Source of the DNA: Magnetospirillum gryphiswaldense MSR-1 v2
GTDB lineage: Bacteria > Pseudomonadota > Alphaproteobacteria > Rhodospirillales > Magnetospirillaceae
Assembly: GCF_000513295.1 (NCBI RefSeq)
Contig: NC_023065.1
Span: forward strand, 3,704,501 to 3,768,500
Direction of reading: 5' to 3'
DNA length: 64,000 nucleotides
The notes below the pieces were generated by a model. That model worked only from the letters and a program-made list of their open reading frames with translations. It did not search any database and was not told the origin of the DNA. This document shows, one piece after another, positions 1 to 9,223 of this stretch. A program made the translations under genes and the position numbers. Each line of letters begins with the position of its first letter. Within the stretch, counting starts at the first letter, position 1.

Positions 1-82
1 CGAGGATATGGCCGCCCTGCTGATCGCCAACAAACTGGCACGGGAATATGGCGGGCGAGCCAAGCAGAGCTGGTGCGACTAG
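1..82 (+). CDS. 3' end of an unidentified gene (partial)
   Basis: An open frame enters from the left edge and encodes 26 residues (reading from base 2, EDMAALLIANKLAREYGG and on to a final QSWCD) before a TAG at 80-82. The TA of that stop is the IS630 target and its G is the first base of the insertion sequence. Rejoining the flanks gives TAA, so the protein end was not altered by the insertion. Too little is visible to name a family. The gene was convergent with the flagellar operon, whose last stop lies only about 24 bases beyond the IS. Confidence 0.5.
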   Translation, partial: EDMAALLIANKLAREYGGRAKQSWCD

Positions 83-177
83 AGCGGTTTCACGCCGAGC
101 GGAATCGGTAGAGGATTCCCCCTGAGGTCATTTTGTGATTCAACATCTTCGGTAACAACGCTCCCGAGGATGATGCG

Positions 178-1139
178 ATGACGTGGCGCTCAGGGCAGTC
201 CTATTCTCAGGACTTGCGCGATAGAGTTTTGGCGGCTGTGGACAGCGGCATGAGCGCCTACGAGGTGGCGCCGCTGTTCCGGGTGAGCGTTTCGTACATC
301 TACAAGGCCCAAGGCCGCCGCCGGGCCACCGGCGAGACGACGGTGAAGCCACGGCCTGGGCGGCCAGGACAGAAGCTGGCGGCTCACCTTGAGGCGTTGC
401 AGGCGCAGATCAAGGTCGAGCCCGATGCCACGCTGGCTGAGTTGCGCGCCTGGGTTCTGGCCGAATTGGGCGTGTCGATCAGCGTCGGCGGCCTGTGGAA
501 CACGCTTGAGCGGCTCGACCTCAGTCTGAAAAAAAGAGTGCGCATGCTGCCGAGCAGGAACGTCCCGACGTAGCCGAAGGACGCATCGCCTGGCGAGCCG
601 AGCAGCCGGCGCTGGACCCAACCCGCTTGGTCTTCCTTGATGAAACCGGGGCATCGACCAACATGACCCGGCGCTACGGACGGGCGCCGCGCGGTCAGCG
701 GCTGCTGGCTGCGGTGCCGCACGGTCATTGGAAAATGACCACCTTCGTCGGGGCGCTCCGGCATGACGGAATCTCCGCCCCCTTCGTCATCGACAAGGCG
801 ATGAATGGCGCGATCTTCCTGGCCTATGTCGAGCAGGTCCTGGCTCCGACCTTGCGGCCCGGCGACATCGTCGTAATGGACAATCTGCCCGCCCACAAGG
901 TGGCAGGGGTCAAGCAACTCATCGAAGCCCGAGGGGCCACCCTGCGGTATCTGCCGCCCTACTCCCCAGACCTCAATCCCATCGAGCTCGCCTTCGCCAA
1001 GCTCAAGAGCCTGCTGCGAAAGGCGCAAGCCCGCACCATCAACACCTTATGGGACGTGATCGGAAAACTCATCGACCTGTTTCCGCCCGAGGAATGCGCC
1101 AATTTCTTCGCCCACGACGGATATGGACGCTCGATGTGA
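178..1139 (+). CDS. IS630-family transposase, two frames joined by -1 frameshift (copy A)
   Basis: The DDE transposase is split over two frames. The first (178-573) carries an N-terminal helix-turn-helix (about residues 15-50, with [11 protein letters not shown]) and a basic GRPGQKL linker. The second frame continues to 1139 with the catalytic triad: D in [10 protein letters not shown] in [10 protein letters not shown] and E in [16 protein letters not shown]. The frames meet at a run of seven A and a G (529-536). Slipping back one base there gives a continuous protein of about 320 residues, the usual IS630 length, reading [17 protein letters not shown] across the join. Programmed frameshifting is known for this family and is inferred here because both copies share the split. 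Confidence 0.9.
530..536 (+). promoter_or_regulatory. -1 ribosomal frameshift site A_AAA_AAG
   Basis: This heptamer lies where the upstream frame (CTG AAA AAA AGA) must shift to the -1 frame (GAA AAA AAG AGT) to make full-length transposase. It fits the X_XXY_YYZ rule of -1 slippery sites. The same heptamer is at 55635-55641 in copy B. No attempt was made to fold a stimulatory structure downstream. Confidence 0.7.
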
Positions 1140-1171
1140 AAATGCTCTAAAGTCACCACCATAGGGTCCAA

Positions 1172-2836
1172 TCACGCCTGAATGCTGGTCGGTCCGGTCT
1201 GGTCGGTGCGGATGTCGATCCAGCGCCCACCCGCCTGAAAGGCGACACTGCCCTTGGTGCCCACCAGTTCCGACGCCTGGGTGAAGATATGCATGATGTC
1301 CATGCGCATCTCTTGTGGCAGCGGGTCGCCGGTGCGGATGATCAGGTCGAACAGCTTGTCCTCGCGCCGCACCAATCCGTCCAATTGCAGCCGGCCCAGG
1401 CTGGTCAGATTGAAATCCAGAATGAAACGCTGATCGCCATTGGCGCTGCCGGCCTGATTGCGGCCATCCTTGCCATCGGCCCCGCGCACGAACAGGTGGA
1501 TGGGGTCGACCTGACCGCCGTGGGCGAAAGGCATGGTGTGCAACCGCCAGTCGCCGCCACCGACCGGCCTGCCAGCCTCCTCCGACAGCGCCGACAGATC
1601 GGCTTTCAGTCGTTCGGCCAGGTCGCGGCGCCCGGCCTTGTCCAGCGCCTTGGTGGTGTTGTCGCCAAGGATGCCGCGGGAATCACCCGTGCGCATCGCC
1701 CCGGTGAAGGCGACCATGGCGGCAGCCAGACGCGGCCCGGCCTGGGGGATGGCTCGCATCATCATGTCCAGCGCCTGGCGGTCGTTGGTGGCCAGGGTTT
1801 CCATGGTGTCGGTCAGCGCCGGCCAGCCTTGCGCGGTCAGCCCCTCGGGTTTAGCGGCGGCCACATTGGGCGGCGGGGCGGCGGGGGGATTGGGAGGCGC
1901 CACCACCTCAAGCCTGATGACGCTGCCGATTGCGACCGACTGGGCGGTGGGAACGGCGATGGTGCCGATGCTGGTGTTGAGCACCGCCTGACCACCGGGG
2001 GGATGGGCGGTCACCGTGCCGCTCAGCATGGGCGGGGCACCGCTTGCCGATGGCGCGGTGACGGTCATGGGCAGGGGTGACGCGGTGCCGCCGGGCGGTG
2101 CCGGCGGCGACATTGTGGGTTTATGCTGCATCCCTTGCTGCGCAGCATGAGCCGGGTTGGGCACGCTGGCAGGCTGGGAATTGTTAGTGGGATTACCCGT
2201 GGGAATTTGACCGGTCTGGGGCTGGGGCGGCTGGATGCCGGCGATGCGCACGGTCAATTGGGTGCCGGCGGGAAGATTGTTCGGTAATCCACCGGTCGCG
2301 GTCGGGCTGTCCATGGCGCCGGGATTTTGCGCCGGGCGGATCACAGTGGCGGTGATCCCCGGCGCCGCACCGGTCTGCACGGTAGCAGGGGGCGCGGTCT
2401 GTACGCTGTGCTGCGCTGGATTTGTCGCCGTCTGCGTATTGGGTGGTTGCGGCCCCGTGCCGAGGACGCCGCCGCCCAACACCGCCCCCCCCAGAAAGCC
2501 CGGCGGCATTCCGGTCAAGGCCGCTCCACCCAGGGCGCGGCCATTGACGGCCATCAGAGATAGGGCGCCATTGGGTCCGGTTTGCAGCAGCAGGCGCGCC
2601 CCTTCGGGGATGGGCGGCAAGGTGGCCGGCGGCAAGACCTTCAATTGCAGCGGGCCGTCGGCGGTCATCACTTCCAGCACGCCCTTGGTCGGACGGGCCT
2701 GAGCCATGGCCTCGATCAGGGCGCCGGCGGGCAGGCCGGCCAGGGCCTTGGCATCTCCTGTCACGCTGACCGGCACCGGTCCGGCGCTGCTGGTGGGCGG
2801 CGCCGGATTGGCCGAGGGCGGCAGGATCGCCGACAT
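1172..2836 (-). CDS. FliK-like flagellar hook-length control family protein
   Basis: 554 residues. The first ~330 are low-complexity, rich in Pro, Ala, Gly and Thr (for example GAVLGGGVLGTGPQPPNTQT), as in the ruler/linker part of FliK-type proteins. The C-terminal ~130 residues are folded-looking, with FILDFNLTSLGRLQLDGLV and LFDLIIRTGDPLPQEM, resembling the FliK C-terminal domain that switches export from hook to filament. It is the last gene of the flagellar operon, starting 4 bases after flhG ends; an AGGACC ribosome site lies inside flhG. The family call rests on composition, the C-terminal pattern and context. Its exact role, hook ruler or otherwise, is not certain. Confidence 0.65.
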   Translation of the reverse strand: MSAILPPSANPAPPTSSAGPVPVSVTGDAKALAGLPAGALIEAMAQARPTKGVLEVMTADGPLQLKVLPPATLPPIPEGARLLLQTGPNGALSLMAVNGRALGGAALTGMPPGFLGGAVLGGGVLGTGPQPPNTQTATNPAQHSVQTAPPATVQTGAAPGITATVIRPAQNPGAMDSPTATGGLPNNLPAGTQLTVRIAGIQPPQPQTGQIPTGNPTNNSQPASVPNPAHAAQQGMQHKPTMSPPAPPGGTASPLPMTVTAPSASGAPPMLSGTVTAHPPGGQAVLNTSIGTIAVPTAQSVAIGSVIRLEVVAPPNPPAAPPPNVAAAKPEGLTAQGWPALTDTMETLATNDRQALDMMMRAIPQAGPRLAAAMVAFTGAMRTGDSRGILGDNTTKALDKAGRRDLAERLKADLSALSEEAGRPVGGGDWRLHTMPFAHGGQVDPIHLFVRGADGKDGRNQAGSANGDQRFILDFNLTSLGRLQLDGLVRREDKLFDLIIRTGDPLPQEMRMDIMHIFTQASELVGTKGSVAFQAGGRWIDIRTDQTGPTSIQA

Positions 2837-2840
2837 GGCG

Positions 2841-3638
2841 TCAGGTCCTGAGCAAACGCTCGACGATGGCTTCCACGTCGGCGGCGGCTTCGGAATTGGG
2901 CGAACGGGTCAGGATCGGCGTCTGGTTGCGGATGGCCTCGCGCACCTTGAGATCACGGCGGATGACGCCGGCCAGTTGCGGGCTGATCTTCAGGAAGCCT
3001 TCGCAGGCCTTCAACAGCGTGTTGTAGATGCGCTCGCCCTCGCGGGTGGAATTGGCCATGTTGACGACGATGCGCATGTCGGTGCCGGGCCGCTCCATGT
3101 GGGTGACCTTGATGAAGGCATAGGCGTCGGTCAGCGAGGTGGGCTCGTCGGTGGTCACCACCATGATGGTGCCGGCCTGCTGGGCGAAGTTGCGGGTGGT
3201 CTTCTCGACGCCGGCGCCCAGATCGACCACCACCTTGTCATAGGAATTGGACAGAACCACCAGATCGTCGCCCAGCAATTGCAGGCGTGAGAGCGGAATA
3301 TTGGCGAGCGTGCCGCTGCCGGAACGTCCGGCCAGAATGTCGAACCCACCCTCGGTATAGGGCACGCAGGCCTGATTCAGGGTCATGCGCCCGGCGACGA
3401 CGCTGCCCAGATCGGTTTTCGGCATCAGGCCCAGTTGGATATCGACGTTGGCCAGGCCCAGATCGCCGTCGAACAACAGAACCTTGCGCCCGGCCCGCGA
3501 CAGCGCGTGGGCCAGGGTGATGGAGAACCACGTCTTGCCGACGCCGCCCTTGCCGGAGGCCACCGCCATGACGTTGCGGCCCTTGGCCCGCGGCGCGGGG
3601 CGGGGCGCCAAAGTGGGGAGATCGCTTGCCGTCGTCAT
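2841..3638 (-). CDS. flhG: FlhG (FleN/YlxH), MinD-type flagellar-number ATPase
   Basis: A 265-residue MinD/ParA-family ATPase. The deviant Walker A is SGKGGVGKTW (about residues 28-37) and is followed by LLFDGDLGLANVDIQLGL, characteristic of FlhG/FleN. VVVDLGAGVEKTTRNFA corresponds to the Walker B region. FlhG restrains flagellar number and works against FlhF at the cell pole. Its ATG overlaps the flhF stop by four bases (ATGA), implying translational coupling. Length and motifs are normal for the family. Confidence 0.9.
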   Translation of the reverse strand: MTTASDLPTLAPRPAPRAKGRNVMAVASGKGGVGKTWFSITLAHALSRAGRKVLLFDGDLGLANVDIQLGLMPKTDLGSVVAGRMTLNQACVPYTEGGFDILAGRSGSGTLANIPLSRLQLLGDDLVVLSNSYDKVVVDLGAGVEKTTRNFAQQAGTIMVVTTDEPTSLTDAYAFIKVTHMERPGTDMRIVVNMANSTREGERIYNTLLKACEGFLKISPQLAGVIRRDLKVREAIRNQTPILTRSPNSEAAADVEAIVERLLRT

Positions 3639-4636
3639 GATGCGGGTGCCTCGTGGGTCCAGAAGGTTTCGTCTTGTTTTTCAGGGGCTGGCGGTTGTGG
3701 CAGCAGCAGCCGGGCCAGGGAAAGGGCGGAAATGGGGGCGAGACCGCTGGCCACATGCGGACTGGCCGAAACGTCGCACAGCGCCAGTTGCGCGGCCTCG
3801 GCGGCGGCCAGCATGGCGCCCAGGCGCCTGGTGGTGTCGAGCCGGGTGGTGAACAGGCGGGTGGCGCCGATGCCGGCGAAGGCCTCGGCCATCTCGGCTG
3901 CCTCGAACGGGTCGCCGCCGGCGGCCATGACCAAAAGCGGTTCGACGTCGGCGGCTTCGATCAGGGCTTGCAGGAAATCCAGGTCGGATTGCTTGAACGG
4001 GTTCAAGCCGGGGCTGTCGATGACGATCAGGTCGAACATGCCGGTGGCGTTCTCCACCGCTTTGCGCAACGCATCGGGACCGCGGGCGCGCACCAGCTCG
4101 ATTTCCATGATGCGGGTGAAGGCGGCCAATTGTTCCACCGCGCCGGCACGCATGTTGTCGCAGGTGATGATGCCGACATGGCGCTGTTTCAGCACCGAGC
4201 GTGCCGCCAGCTTGGCGGCGGCGATGGATTTACCCGATCCGGGCGGGCCGATCAGCATGAACGGCCGGGGGGCGGAATGTTCCGGCAAGGGGGCGAAGGC
4301 GAAGCCGGCTTCCAAGGCAGCGGCGCAGGCCAAGGTGGGCTCGGTGATGTCCGAGGTACGCGCCGCGTTGACGAGGCGCTCCAGCAGCCGGGGCGGCAGA
4401 TTGTGGTTTTCCAAGGCCGCCTTGACCGCGTCGGCGGCAGAGGAAAGGCTGGATTCCTCCAGCATTTCCGCCACCGCCAGATCGGCGTCGGCGGGTTCCA
4501 GAGCGGCGGTGATGCGCACGCCCTTGGACCCGGCGGCCCGCTGGGTCGAGACGATGATCGCCTCGTCGCCCAGTTCGACGCGGACCAGTTCCATGGCCTC
4601 GGCCATGGTGGGGGCGGTGAAAGATTTGAGCCTCAT
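3635..4636 (-). CDS. flhF: FlhF, SRP-type GTPase for flagellar placement
   Basis: 333 residues, short for FlhF (often 380-450) because the B region between the N-terminus and the NG domain is reduced. The N-terminus MRLKSFTAPTMAEAMELVR is the FlhF signature. The P-loop is LIGPPGSGKSIAAAKLAA, and DNMRAGAVEQLAAF and DLIVIDSPGLNPF match the SRP GTPase motifs. The usual DTYR is DNMR and the TKLD motif reads TTRLD, so the guanine-binding sites are somewhat divergent. It should act with FlhG in siting the flagellum at the pole. It lies between flhA and flhG in the same operon. Confidence 0.88.
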   Translation of the reverse strand: MRLKSFTAPTMAEAMELVRVELGDEAIIVSTQRAAGSKGVRITAALEPADADLAVAEMLEESSLSSAADAVKAALENHNLPPRLLERLVNAARTSDITEPTLACAAALEAGFAFAPLPEHSAPRPFMLIGPPGSGKSIAAAKLAARSVLKQRHVGIITCDNMRAGAVEQLAAFTRIMEIELVRARGPDALRKAVENATGMFDLIVIDSPGLNPFKQSDLDFLQALIEAADVEPLLVMAAGGDPFEAAEMAEAFAGIGATRLFTTRLDTTRRLGAMLAAAEAAQLALCDVSASPHVASGLAPISALSLARLLLPQPPAPEKQDETFWTHEAPAS

Positions 4637-4656
4637 GGCCTAAGCGCGCCCCCCGA

Positions 4657-6779
4657 TCATATCTGCCCCAGCGTTTTGATTTTGGCCTTGGGATGGATCT
4701 CCGCCTGACTCATCACCACGGTGATGGGGCGGAAGCGTTCGATGATCGAGCGCACATAGGGGCGCACCATGGGGCTGGTCAGCAGCACCGGGGTTTCACC
4801 TTGCATGGCGAAGCGCTCGAAGGTCTGGCGGGTGCGGGTGATGAAATCCTGCAATTGCGACGGCGACATGGACAATTGCTTTTCCTCGCCCTGGCCGACC
4901 AGCGCCTCGGCGAAGGCCTGCTCCCATTCCGGCGACAAGGTGACCAGCGGGATGAACCCCTGATGGCCGGTATTGAGGTCGGAAATCTGCCGGGCCAGCC
5001 GTGACCGCACGTGCTCGGTGATCATGGTGACGTTGCGGGTATGGCCGCAGGCCTCGGCGATGCCTTCCAAGATGGTGGACAGGTCGCGGATGGAAATGCG
5101 TTCGTTCAACAGGTTCTGCAGCACCCGCTGCAAGCCGCCGATGGTGATCTGCGACGGGATCAGTTCGGCCACCAGCTTCTGGTGTTCCTTGTCCAACTCG
5201 TCCAGCAGCTTCTGCGTCTCGGCGTGGGACAAAAGCTCGGACATGTTGTCCTTGATCACCTCGGTCAGGTGGGTGGTGATGACGGTGGGCGGATCGACCA
5301 CGGTGTAACCGCGGAACAGCGCTTCCTCGCGGTTGGTGGGGTCGACCCACATAGCCGGCAGGCCGAAGGTGGGTTCCTTGGTCTTTTCCCCCGGCAGGGT
5401 GATGTCGTCGCCCCGGGGGTCCATGATCAGCAATTGGTTGGGCCTGAGATCGCCGCGCCCCGATTCCACTTCCTTGATGTAGACCACATAGGTATTGGCC
5501 GGCAGCTGCATGTTGTCCTGGATGCGCACGCTTGGCATGACGAAGCCCACTTCGGCGGCCATGGCCCGGCGCAAGCTTTTGATCTGATCGGTCAGCTTGA
5601 CGCCCTTGGGGTTGTTGATCAGCTGCAACAGACCATAGCCCAGCTCCAGGCGCACCATGTCGATGCGAAGCGCGGTGGAAATGGGTTCTTCCGCCACCGG
5701 CGCGCTCTGGCGGGCCTTTTCCTCGGTCTCGATGCTCTCACGCTCGGTCTTGGCCCGCTGGGTCTTGTCGAGGAAGAAGGCGCCGGCGGCCATGCCGCCG
5801 CCCAGCAGGGCAAACGGCAGGAACGGCATGTTGGGGACCAGGGACAGCAGGAAGATCAGGCCGGCGGCGGTGCCGACCGCGCGCGGATAACCGGCCAACT
5901 GGCCATAAAGCGCTTTGTCGACGCTATCTTGGACGCCGGCCTTGGTCACCAGCATGCCGGCGGCCACCGACACCAACAGCGCCGGCACCTGGGTCACCAG
6001 ACCGTCACCGATGGTCAGCTTGGTATAGAAATCGGCGGCCTGGGAAAAGGGCAGGTTGTTCTGGGCCATGCCGATGATCATGCCGGCGACCAGATTGATG
6101 CCGGTGATCAACAGGCCGGCGACGGCGTCGCCGCGCACGAACTTCGAGGCACCGTCCATGGCGCCGAAGAACTGGCTTTCCTGTTCCAGTTCCGAGCGGC
6201 GTTTCTTGGCGTCGTTTTCGTCGATCAGGCCGGCGGACAGATCGGCGTCGATGGCCATCTGCTTGCCGGGCATGGCGTCCAAGGTGAAGCGCGCCGCCAC
6301 TTCGGCGATACGGCCCGAGCCCTTGGTGATGACGACGAAATTGACGATGACCAGGATGATGAAGACGATGATGCCGATGACGAAATTGCCGCCCATGATG
6401 AATTCGGCGAAGGCGGCGATGACCTGACCGCCCCTTCGACACCTTCATGGCCGTGACCCAGGATCAGACGGGTGGACGCCAGATTGAGCGCTAGCCGGAT
6501 CAGGGTGGACAGCAGCAAAACGGTGGGGAACGAGCTGAATTGCAGCGGCTTCTCGATGAAGATCGAGACCATCAGGATGAGAACGGAAACGGTCAGCGAA
6601 AAGGCCAGACCCAGATCCAGCAGCCAGGTCGGCATGGGCAGGATGAGGACGGCGAGGATGAACACCACGCCGATGGCGAGTATGACGTCGCCGCGCTTGG
6701 CGGCGGAGGAAAAGCGGCCCCAAGCGGCGCGGGCTTCACCCGCGCCGGCCATACCGCCCTGTGCCGGTCCATCAGCCAT
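4657..6779 (-). pseudogene. flhA: flhA, flagellar type III export gate protein, interrupted by a one-base frameshift
   Basis: FlhA is read in two frames. The N-terminal part starts at 6779 ([18 protein letters not shown]) with the first membrane segments and [20 protein letters not shown], then [10 protein letters not shown]. The frame then breaks near 6429-6432. The rest continues from [19 protein letters not shown] through the FHIPEP-type region and the long cytosolic domain to 4657. One extra base (for example ctgaccggcccc instead of ctgaccgcccc) restores an unbroken protein of about 707 residues, the normal FlhA size, with conserved sequence on both sides of the join. FlhA is essential for flagellar export, so this is either a sequence error or a recent lesion. 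All neighbouring flagellar genes are intact. Ribosome site: GGGAATGATCC before the ATG. Confidence 0.85.
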
Positions 6780-6791
6780 GGATCATTCCCA

Positions 6792-8159
6792 TCAATAAGC
6801 CGGCTCGCCGCCGGCCGGTGGCGGCACCGGGACGCCTTCCTCGGAATACTGCTTCAACTTGTTACGCAGCGTACGGATGGAGATGCCCAGGATATTGGCG
6901 GCATGGGTGCGGTTGCCCAGGCAATGGGACAGTGTGTCGATGATGAGGTCGCGTTCCACCGCCGCCACGGTCTTGCCCACCAGACCGCTGGTGTTGCCGC
7001 CCATGACCGATTGCGCCACCTGGGCCACCTGCGCCACCACCGGGTCTTGCTGACCGCCCAAAGGGGCGCCGGTCAACAGGATGGCCTCGGGGCCGATCTC
7101 GTTGCCGTTGGCCAGCAGCACGGCGCGATGCATGGTGTTTTCCAGCTCGCGCACATTGCCGCGCCAGGAATGGCGGACCAGCATCTGGCGGGCCTCAGGG
7201 GTGATGGGCCGGGCCGGCACGCCGTTGATCTCGGCGTATTTGCGACCGAAATGATCGGCGAGGACAGCGATGTCGAGGGGACGTTCGCGCAAGGACGGCA
7301 GGATCAGGTTGACCACGTTCAGGCGGTAATACAGATCCTCGCGGAAACCGCCCTGGCGGACATATTCCTCCAGGTTGCGGTTGGAGGTGGCGACGATGCG
7401 CACATCGATCTTAACCGGCTGGCCGCCGCCGACACGGTCGATTTCCTTCTCCTGGATGGCGCGCAGCAATTTGGCTTGCAGGCGGATATCCATTTCCGAG
7501 ATTTCGTCCAACAGCAGCGTGCCGCCGGTGGCTTCCTCGAACTTGCCGATGCGCCGGGCGACGGCACCGGTGAAGGCACCCTTCTCATGGCCGAAAAGCT
7601 CGCTTTCCAGCAGGTTCTCCGGGATGGCGGCGCAGTTGACGGCAACGAAACGGCCCTTGGCCCGGGGGCTTTTGTTGTGAATGAAACGGGCCATCAGCTC
7701 CTTGCCGGTGCCCGATTCGCCGGTCACCAGGATCGACGCATGCGAGCCGGCCACCTGCTCGGCCAACTTCATGGTTTGGATCATGCGCGGGTCTTTGTAG
7801 ATGATGGCATGATTTTCGTCGGTGACGGCGGCCAGGACGGCGGCGATCAGCTCGGCGTCGGGGGGGAGTGGAATATATTCCTTGGCACCGGCCTTGATGG
7901 CGCGTACGGCGGCGGAGGCGTCGGAGGCGATGCCGCAGGCGATCACCGGCAGGACGATGCGTTCGCTCTCCAGGCATTCGATCAGGCGATGGACGTCGCG
8001 GCGAACGTCGATCATCACCAGATCGGCGCCTTGGCCGCGCAGCACTTCCATGCCCTGGTCGACGTCCTCGGCGATGCTGACCTTGGCGCCGCGCGCCATG
8101 GCGATCTGGCTGGCGGCGCCGATCTGGCCGTCCATCGCCCCGATGATCAGAAGTCGCAT
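6792..8159 (-). CDS. flbD: FlbD-type sigma-54 activator of flagellar genes
   Basis: 455 residues in three domains: a receiver-like domain (1-105), an AAA+ sigma-54 activator domain (about 130-370) with Walker A GESGTGKE at 147-154 and the sigma-54-contacting GAFTGA motif, and a Fis-type helix-turn-helix at the C-terminus (THAANILGISIRTLRNKL). The receiver lacks the paired acidic residues near its start (it reads LLIIGAMDG) although an Asp remains at about 51, as in FlbD regulators that do not work as ordinary phosphorylated receivers. FlbD drives late flagellar class promoters with FliX in Caulobacter; the same role is inferred. A GGGGGCAGGGC ribosome site precedes the ATG. Confidence 0.88.
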   Translation of the reverse strand: MRLLIIGAMDGQIGAASQIAMARGAKVSIAEDVDQGMEVLRGQGADLVMIDVRRDVHRLIECLESERIVLPVIACGIASDASAAVRAIKAGAKEYIPLPPDAELIAAVLAAVTDENHAIIYKDPRMIQTMKLAEQVAGSHASILVTGESGTGKELMARFIHNKSPRAKGRFVAVNCAAIPENLLESELFGHEKGAFTGAVARRIGKFEEATGGTLLLDEISEMDIRLQAKLLRAIQEKEIDRVGGGQPVKIDVRIVATSNRNLEEYVRQGGFREDLYYRLNVVNLILPSLRERPLDIAVLADHFGRKYAEINGVPARPITPEARQMLVRHSWRGNVRELENTMHRAVLLANGNEIGPEAILLTGAPLGGQQDPVVAQVAQVAQSVMGGNTSGLVGKTVAAVERDLIIDTLSHCLGNRTHAANILGISIRTLRNKLKQYSEEGVPVPPPAGGEPAY

Positions 8160-8170
8160 GCCCTGCCCCC

Positions 8171-8494
8171 TTAACCGCGATCGGTCTTGATGATTTCGGT
8201 CATGGTTACGCCCAGGCGATCTTCCACCACCACCACTTCGCCACGGGCCACCAGCCGGTTGTTGACGTAGATGTCGATGGCCTCGCCCACCTTGCGGTCC
8301 AGTTCGACCACGGCGCCGCGACCCAGCTTCAGCAATTGATTGACCTGCATGTTGGCCTTGCCGAGGACGGCGGAAACCTGCACCGGGATGTCGTAAACGG
8401 CTTCCAGGTCGCGGGCCGAGCGTGGTCCCTCCGCCAGTTCCATGGCCCGGCTTTCATTTTCCGGGATGAAGTCGTTCAGTTCAAAATCGGCCAT
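8171..8494 (-). CDS. fliN: FliN, C-ring switch protein
   Basis: 107 residues. The C-terminal ~75 form the SpoA/FliN domain: YDIPVQVSAVLGKANMQVNQLLKLGRG, then VELDRKVGEAIDIYVNNRLVARGEVVVVEDRLGVTMTEI. The Asp-Arg-Lys-Val-Gly turn and the closing VTEI-like tail are typical. FliN forms the lower rim of the C ring and docks FliH for export. A GGAGG ribosome site lies 11 bases before the ATG. No fliM is next to it in this window. Confidence 0.92.
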   Translation of the reverse strand: MADFELNDFIPENESRAMELAEGPRSARDLEAVYDIPVQVSAVLGKANMQVNQLLKLGRGAVVELDRKVGEAIDIYVNNRLVARGEVVVVEDRLGVTMTEIIKTDRG

Positions 8495-8530
8495 GTCATT
8501 CGTCCTCCAGAACCAGGCTTAAGGCCTGGT

Positions 8531-9220
8531 CTATTCCGCATCGCTTTCCTGGCGCCGTTCCGGCGGCGCCAGGGCGCGTTCCACCGCCGCGTCGATATCG
8601 GCCATCAGCCGGGCCTGATCGCGTTCGGCCCCGCCATCGGTCCATTCCACCCGGCAATCGCCCAAAGGCAGGCGATCATCAGCCTGCACCACCACGCGGC
8701 CCTCGAAGCCGCGGCCCTGGACCACCGCCTCCAATTGGGTGCGGACACCGTCCACCAGGGGGGCGGCGACGCGGACGATGATGCGTGGTTCGTCCAGCAC
8801 ATGGCCGACCACTTCTTCCACCACCCGGGTCACCTCGTCGAAAGCGTGACGTTCGCACGCCGCCGGCAACATCTTCTTTAACACCGCCATGGCCACCCGG
8901 ATGGCGGCCCTGGCATTGGTGTCGTTGGCGTCGTCTTGTTGGCGGCTCACCCCGTCCATCTGCTGGGTCAGCGTCGCCAGGGCGGTGGCCAGCAGGCGTT
9001 CGGTGGCGGCGCCCGCCTCTTCCAGCCCGGCTTCACGCCCCTCGTTGAAGGCGGATTCGCGGGTCAGCAGCAAATCCTCTTCCGAGAACATGGGCGGCGG
9101 CGGCTCCGCCTCGATCTCGGGTTCGTCGTCGGGTTCCTCTTCCTCGGCCCGATGATGGGCGGTCTGGGCCGGTTGCGGCCGGTCGAAATCCAGGTCGAAC
9201 ATGTACTTGCGATCGACCAT
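8531..9220 (-). CDS. fliH: FliH-like flagellar export ATPase regulator
   Basis: 229 residues. The N-terminus is acidic and Pro-rich (HRAEEEEPDDEPEIEAEPPPP), followed by an Ala/Glu-rich helical region with a GxxxG-like run (AFNEGREAGLEEAGAATERLL) and a FliH/HrpE-like C-terminal domain. FliH binds FliI and FliN and regulates the export ATPase. Position between fliG and fliN supports the call because FliH sequence is poorly conserved. The start lies 3 bases after the fliG stop. fliI is not in the window. Confidence 0.75.
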   Translation of the reverse strand: MVDRKYMFDLDFDRPQPAQTAHHRAEEEEPDDEPEIEAEPPPPMFSEEDLLLTRESAFNEGREAGLEEAGAATERLLATALATLTQQMDGVSRQQDDANDTNARAAIRVAMAVLKKMLPAACERHAFDEVTRVVEEVVGHVLDEPRIIVRVAAPLVDGVRTQLEAVVQGRGFEGRVVVQADDRLPLGDCRVEWTDGGAERDQARLMADIDAAVERALAPPERRQESDAE

Positions 9221-9223
9221 GGC

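Larger units (their letters stand above)
82..1147 (+). mobile_element. IS630-family insertion sequence, copy A
   Basis: The element is 1066 bp and flanked by the TA duplication typical of IS630/Tc1-mariner transposition (80-81 and 1148-1149). The left end GAGCGGTTTCACGCCGAGCG and the reverse complement of the right end GAGCATTTTCACATCGAGCG match at 16 of 20 positions. It holds a two-frame transposase. A second copy, at offset 55105 and in the same orientation, has the same ends and the same predicted proteins. It is inserted in the TAA stop of the gene at the left edge. Confidence 0.95.
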
